Source of the DNA: Thiothrix sp.
Lineage (GTDB): Bacteria; Pseudomonadota; Gammaproteobacteria; Thiotrichales; Thiotrichaceae
Assembly: GCF_028714775.1 (NCBI RefSeq)
Contig: NZ_JAQTLS010000018.1
Span: forward strand, 1 to 64,000
Direction of reading: 5' to 3'
Length of the DNA stretch: 64,000 bases
Shown here: positions 61,901-64,000 of the stretch, one piece after another
Position numbering within the stretch: the first letter of the stretch is position 1
Layout: each line of letters starts with the position of its first letter
Made by a program: the position numbers and the translations under genes
The notes under the pieces: model-generated
What the model saw: the letters and a program-made list of their open reading frames with translations, nothing else
Told to the model about the DNA's origin: nothing
Databases searched by the model: none

Positions 61901-62789
61901 TTGCAATGCGGTAGCGGACGATTTCCGCCTCTCCGCAGGCAGCCGTAAGCTGTTCCCATTTGTGGAGGCGACCGATACGCCGGTATATGAGGAAATTGAT
62001 ACCAGCGTCCTCAACTTGCTGGTCAATGCTGGCGCGGAAGCGGGCATGGATGGTTGGACTGTTGAGCAAGGCACGGCGCGGGCACTGTCCGGTAAAGCGG
62101 GTTGTGACGGCGGGCCTTCCATCAAGAGCGGTAAGGCGATTTTCAACCCTGGCAGTATTTGTACTAACCCGACTCCGCTGGGACGCATGTACCAAGATGT
62201 GGATGCCACCGCTTGGGACGATTCTATTGATACCGGGCAGGCCAAAGTGCTGTTCGGTGCGGCTTTGCGCGGCTGGAGCGTGGATAACGACGAGGCCAGT
62301 GTGTACCTGAGTTTCCGCGATGCTGGTGACAACGAGTTGGGTACTAGCCAGTTGCTGTCCGGCAAAGAAGGCTATTGGAAAACGGAAATGGCTTACGCGC
62401 CTGTTCCAGCAAAAACCCGTAGCATCCGCTTCTATATGCAGGGAAAGCGCATCGACACCAGCACTAACCCGAACAATGACTCGTTCGTGGATGATGCTTA
62501 CTTGCGCGTGGTGACACCGGACAGTGGCTACATGCCAGCCGGGGAAAAACGTGTGCGTGCCAACTTGCAATACCTGTACCGGCAATTCCTGAATGAGAAA
62601 CTGGCAGTGGATGACCCTGAAATCACCCGCAGCTTCAACTTGTTCAGTGAAGCGTGGGCAAGCCGTAGCGACAGTGCCGATGCTGCCTGCCGCCTGTATT
62701 CCAGTTGGGAAGACCCGACCTACACCCAACGGGCGTGGGGCGTGGTGATGATGTACCTGATGAACGATGCCCGTTTCCTGTATGAATAA
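52938..62789 (+). CDS. Giant exported PA14x8-Fn3-cytochrome PSCyt-like protein
   Basis: 3283 codons if started at 52938 (GAGGG 5 bases upstream; other in-frame ATGs at 52908, 52920, 52935, 52944). Signal peptide to about residue 30. An N-terminal enzyme-like domain of unknown family (about 30-495) is followed by eight PA14-like modules (about 500-1563; two divergent, six clear with FDW...DDGVRVWVDD...KVEY). Four Fn3 domains (about 1568-1918), then haem motifs CITCH (1940-1944), CATCH (2041-2045), CASCH (2131-2135), another Fn3 (about 2204-2293), a PSCyt/PSD-like region with CMVCH (2536-2540), and two related lectin-like modules (NLLQSPSAENG at about 2628, NLLVNAGAEAG at about 3025). Paired with the DUF1501 gene. 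Confidence 0.82.
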   Translation: MGMQALWQRVVLNGLFSIFLFLGSAGASVSAEDFASHAYALYPTDPTLEKISPLHRISLQQLTDQASISQAVSAAFAAANTMPVGHRAFLNLDLDFLQIAKTANLLTDVNGKPLVVVVGDGSNLPDHGIWLDKGVTAVAARVSEFFRQYKVAGGAADFISLDYRALALNADEIKAAGEASGDLAAYLLAIQTDTRFATVQTQLGFSDLMSMYAGDAQATQRQQTWNAVMKARMAAYLNQAFYTPLQAQFRSAQVVARDQAYYSSSVAIPGENTKASAAIGTGQSKTLSGQMPDAGLSINQATYAASAFNAFRYEVNRLRGSALASTTRPLYPYMGGKSQAAATPGYTALLTGSDLYQEMLIHAGLTGARKFVYWNGTNSATDDALVNKVFREFDQQVGTTAALGRLADNGVDWAQPFVLTPATTANGKVWRFTPNLAAGADVASVTESAYPAKFALDGGMHVTVPGARLQTVDGAVSNQGAWLREEASAPLLSCQQPVAGQSCVAYYKGTDTSTQPGLIVEQPAGVDDTGSNSPLFVKNWTSGGPDAGVGADGFTAQYNASMTLLGGDYRFTLKADDSVRLWVDGVLVVDGNAAVATATRTLTADLSLAAGAHTVRLQYTDISSSAAVDLSFKRLACNLSNGKMCLTFVDKTSKILIADTTPTQTANGLQFDFSKFAFPAGIDLSSGLLMRWDSMFNVANAGDYAFEIRHGRGALKIWVDGVLLYESSGSTASTISQALKNLSAGDHRVRVELKAVPGSYLDVRWNPALVDCATVPEGSFCGEFFDNMTATGTAKRFQATDEVNFDWGGFAPVAGGTIPVDRFSARWTGDFTFEAGNYTFTTTTDDGVRVWVDDRLLIDSWTDQWNGINKQGMPISAGKHRVKMEYYENGGGALAKLGWVKVADGCTTIPDNKFCAEYYANNGLADGPVKVVENAKVDFAWQDASPIPDVIPVDKFSVRWQGNFDFTADKYRFIAQADDGLRLWVDGKLVLDQWQANGNLEYTYDMPMTAGKHLIKVEYHEESGWATARFSWEKMNECSGAPVGSFCGTFFDGDALAGTAVRTQAAPAIDFDWGASRPMQGLKSDLFSARWLGAFDFNAGYYRFAGEADDGIRIWIDDVLVVDHWAMDWQWQGKIQAVPYVSAGRHTIKVEYREGYGSAKVKLGLEEVGGCAVTPENAFCMELFNNQDLSSFSRQVLKIDAVNFDWAEGQPDPLVGKDGFSARWTGKYQFTEGNYRLVTDTDQGVRLWVDGVLVIDKWAQQNSKQQKILKLAEGWHTLKMEYFDSWSAAKAKLNWEKLPECSATPENQLCGEFYATPDFTGDVADIVLADQINFDWGANAPSGFVQPDRFTARWTGNIRFDQGSYRFLTDADDGVKVWVDDELLIDAWTAKWPWYGKQRRLKTMTAGLHKVKVEYREDWGSAKAKVWWEKSPDCSTEIPQGKFCASFYNSNDLSGETADTRYDDAINFDWASGSPQDGLNTDNFSSRWQGKFDFAEGEYTFTARSDDGFRLWVDGQNLVDAWKPQAATTYTKRVFLTGGLHTVKAEYYELGGYAVAQVGWKAEQLSEPQIPANLRTTALAQDKVTLAWDSQPIVNQYNIYKDGVLLTTVTSNSAVDTAVQAAKTYAYTVAALWPNGKVSRTAALNVTVPDTQAPIVPAKLAVQALTPVSVTLAWTPSTDNVAVKNYQVWRDNKLIAETSTAGFVDTSLQSAGKYSYKVMAVDTSGNVSAPSAALSVTTKDGTEPTTPTGLAADVLTPTQITLAWAASADNVGVASYRVLRDGVQVGTSTQTRFTDKAVQQVALYHYQVVALDAAGNVSAPSAAVEVTSGDATAPSLPTNLTAQVNAAQQVRLEWGAATDNKAVSKYRIVRDGRLLGLTDLLAYTDATAQTGHSYTYTVKALDAAGNASLDSNAVTISPDGICETTQLYYQQHVEGSMNNCITCHVAGGMGQNTRFILSTAADASARNLGAISSITQTLGKQAVLDKVSGRVAHGGGAVFAATSNDYTMLSGLLGQLESPGQCTNVPDANEPVMTASLAANCATCHGTGGVSGGPATPGLGGMGKQYLGKVLADYQTGSRASTVMGRIAKGYSADEISRLAEFFSQQPFAAAIQETDAVQVARGKGLHTQYCASCHTADGKDVSLTGTRLAGQWKPYMQHTLKDYAANRSQTNTQMATAMRTLFAAEGDDGIAALTEFYASTSQDTQPPEQPAGLDAVSYTPTSTTLTWMDSSDDWGTLYYDIYRDGVWVGRTRFNTFTDSGLKAGNYHYTVVAVDVFGNKSVVSDSVTATIASDEAAPDGVQLLSYPDTLRKASLILLNRLPTQAETDTTSTEEGFRTTLRQMMDTKGAMDQFVYRAGHEVFLSGGAATIGAASGLSANDFPAINSLTPEEKNAASDAERKEPVFLLQYLVGNDKPWTDALTADYTVTNPQLAKALGAQPIGGGFSNAADAKELRPVRIPQVSARYPGKAFAHAGVLSTNSWLSRFPTTDTNRNRHRASKVYKQFMALDIEALAQRPLDDSKNGNYLVPTMQNPNCMVCHTIMEPVAGAFRDWGTNARYLQNFDGTNGGKDSLAGVYKSGSYPLDNNGQPWYHTGDTWYRDMFPAGLNNRSAPGGYGAYGSATWASSANLLQSPSAENGVTGWVVSKGVLEAGNTASCSRIPRAAKTGSKLYQLGSCNTQLNETLAWQDVDISSSATTVDQGKAEIDFGAYFTSLGGQDTPSIWVEYLDNTGKSLSKTAVLTDKTSWTWTNKTATAKVPKAARKLRFTVQGLRSAQTWADKYVDAYVDDLYLIFRVPDSNVLNIPGTQDNLQWMGKQLVQDPRFAKGGVYFWYKPLFKRDPLKAPVDPNAAGYAAQMTAYNAQDEILEQFAKRFAYDQGHGAWNVKDLLVDMTASPLFRAKAGNLSAEQKQALPDTGLARLLTPEELNAKVKSLSGTDWSSFRPENAWGSSMGLFYGGFDGGRLQSKPNTDMNSLMGNIPERMAIELSCNAVADDFRLSAGSRKLFPFVEATDTPVYEEIDTSVLNLLVNAGAEAGMDGWTVEQGTARALSGKAGCDGGPSIKSGKAIFNPGSICTNPTPLGRMYQDVDATAWDDSIDTGQAKVLFGAALRGWSVDNDEASVYLSFRDAGDNELGTSQLLSGKEGYWKTEMAYAPVPAKTRSIRFYMQGKRIDTSTNPNNDSFVDDAYLRVVTPDSGYMPAGEKRVRANLQYLYRQFLNEKLAVDDPEITRSFNLFSEAWASRSDSADAACRLYSSWEDPTYTQRAWGVVMMYLMNDARFLYE

Positions 62790-62816
62790 TCAGCGTATAG
62801 GAAAGGAGGATAGGCC

Positions 62817-64000
62817 ATGAATAGACGTAACTTTCTGAAACTGGCGGGCGCTGCGGGGCTGGCTGGTGTGTTCGGCGGGGCAGGGCATAGTGCCTATGCG
62901 GCTAACTTGCATACCGGCAAAGTGTTGCTGACCGTGCATCTGGGCGGGGGCTGGGATCACAGCTCCTTTTCCGACCCGCGTGAAAATCCTGCCATTAACC
63001 GTTGGGCGAGTACCCTGAAAGCTGGGGTGGCAGGCAACTTGCGCTACGCGCCGATGGCGGAGAACGCGGCTTTTTTCAATAAGTATTACAACTCGCTCTT
63101 GCTCATCAACGGGATCGACATCCAAACCAATGGGCATGATGCCGCTAGCCGTACCCGCAATACCGGCAACTTGATGGATGGTTCGCCTTCCACCAATGAG
63201 TTGTTCGCAGCGGCGGTGGGCGCAGGCTTGCCGATGCCGTTCGTGCGCCAAGGCGGGTTTGATGGCACGGTCGGGATTATGCCGTTTACCGCATTGCCGG
63301 ATGAAAACCTGCTGCGTACCTTGGCGAACCCGAACTTTAATTACGGCACGAAGACCTATTACGCGCCATCCCATCTGGATTTGCTGCACCGTTACGAGCA
63401 GGAACGTTTGGCGGTGCAACAGCAGCAGCCGGACAACTTGCCGCGCTGGCAGCGTAAGTTAGATGAATTGCAACGCGCCCGTGCTGGCAGTGCGGACATC
63501 AAAGCCTTGGGGACTGTGTTGCCTTCTACCCTAGATACCAATGACCTGTCAGGTGTGCGGCGCAATGGCATCCGTGAATTGCACATGTTTTTGGTGCTGG
63601 CGGCAGCAGGGATGACCGCGACGGGGAGTTTCAGTACGGGCGGCTGGGATTCGCACGGCAACCACGATACGGCTCACACTAACACCTTGACTGACATGAC
63701 CCGCTTGCTGGATTACTTGTGGACGAAAGCTGATAGCATGGGGCTGAGTGATCGCTTGGTGGTGCATGTCACCTCCGATGTCGGACGTACCCCCGGTTAC
63801 AATTCCACTAACGGTAAAGACCACTGGTCATTGGGCAGCGATTTCATCATGGCGAAAAACGCACCGTGGGCAAACCGTATTGTGGGTATCAGCGGCCCCG
63901 GACACGAGCGCGTCAAGATCAACCCTGACACCTTGTTGCCAGATGCTAACGGTGTTTATTTGCAGACCAAACACGTCCACGCCGAGTTGCGTAAGTTGTT
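62817..64000 (+). CDS. Tat-exported DUF1501 protein (partial)
   Basis: ATG at 62817 with AGGAGG upstream; at least 394 codons are visible before the window ends without a stop. Signal RRNFLKLAGAAGLAGVFG (twin-arginine). The sequence matches DUF1501 (LLTVHLGGGWDHSSF, SFSTGGWDSHGNHD, DRLVVHVTSDVGRTPGYNST, DHWSLGSDFIMA). DUF1501 and DUF1552 are alkaline-phosphatase-superfamily-like and commonly follow PSCyt/DUF1549-type genes, here the giant protein 27 bases upstream. Confidence 0.88.
   Translation, partial: MNRRNFLKLAGAAGLAGVFGGAGHSAYAANLHTGKVLLTVHLGGGWDHSSFSDPRENPAINRWASTLKAGVAGNLRYAPMAENAAFFNKYYNSLLLINGIDIQTNGHDAASRTRNTGNLMDGSPSTNELFAAAVGAGLPMPFVRQGGFDGTVGIMPFTALPDENLLRTLANPNFNYGTKTYYAPSHLDLLHRYEQERLAVQQQQPDNLPRWQRKLDELQRARAGSADIKALGTVLPSTLDTNDLSGVRRNGIRELHMFLVLAAAGMTATGSFSTGGWDSHGNHDTAHTNTLTDMTRLLDYLWTKADSMGLSDRLVVHVTSDVGRTPGYNSTNGKDHWSLGSDFIMAKNAPWANRIVGISGPGHERVKINPDTLLPDANGVYLQTKHVHAELRKL

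Noticed and set aside
61101-62729. A 542-codon reading frame on the minus strand opposite the giant gene
   Set aside because: It mirrors the coding frame of a GC-rich gene with clear domains on the plus strand; no ribosome site and no recognisable family.

Overview
The window looks like the chromosome of a sulfur-oxidising gammaproteobacterium. It has gammaproteobacterial housekeeping genes (efp/epmA, secDF-yajC, murB, rluA, dbpA, moeA, moeB, pstS), a flavocytochrome c sulfide dehydrogenase flavoprotein and a DsrC/TusE-like protein. A Thiothrix/Thiolinea-type member of the Thiotrichales is my best guess; no marker gene in the window proves the genus.

Region 1 (1-12.1 kb) is accessory. At the left edge is what appears to be the end of an IS256-type insertion sequence, next to a probably truncated membrane-protein gene, a small winged-helix gene and a lone type I methyltransferase gene (hsdM). 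From about 2.5 to 12.08 kb lies an integrated element beside tRNA-Met. It holds a phage-repressor-like protein fused to Arc-like segments, a divergent ribbon-helix-helix gene, a run of tiny translationally coupled genes ending in a 524-residue membrane protein, an AlpA-like regulator, a TOPRIM primase, a DUF3987 NTPase and a tyrosine integrase. Between the replication genes and the integrase, two sets of 9-bp iterons flank a 21-bp AT-rich dyad, which I read as a candidate replication origin.

Region 2 (12-29 kb) is mostly core and stress functions: YidB-like and Kbp-like proteins, an NlpC/P60 lipoprotein, a DsrC/TusE paralogue without the C-terminal cysteines, an XpaC-TelA-SPFH-zinc ribbon operon, DegQ, MoeB, a Sel1-repeat protein, NhaR, an Rrf2 regulator, PstS under a visible PHO box, PlsC and DbpA.

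Region 3 (29-40 kb) has a VapBC pair, a 1128-residue secreted protein with RCC1-like repeats, a CcdAB pair inserted beside moeA within a duplication of the moeA 3' end, then yajC-secD-secF-moeA and efp-epmA.

Region 4 (40-64 kb) is the most unusual. Two sets of exported proteins combine carbohydrate-binding modules, c-type haem motifs and planctomycete-type PSCyt/PSD domains, and each is followed by a Tat-exported partner: CBM2x3-cytochrome-PSD plus DUF1552 plus a sulfide dehydrogenase-type flavoprotein (40.2-46.8 kb), and a 3283-residue PA14x8-Fn3-cytochrome protein plus DUF1501 (52.9-64 kb, cut by the window end). Between them are a Cpx-like envelope stress system with clear CpxR boxes, a C11 peptidase, a DUF559 gene enclosed by long inverted repeats and fused in frame to rluA, and murB. 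I propose that the two sets form a cell-surface or periplasmic redox and polysaccharide-binding system; this is inference from domain content and order.
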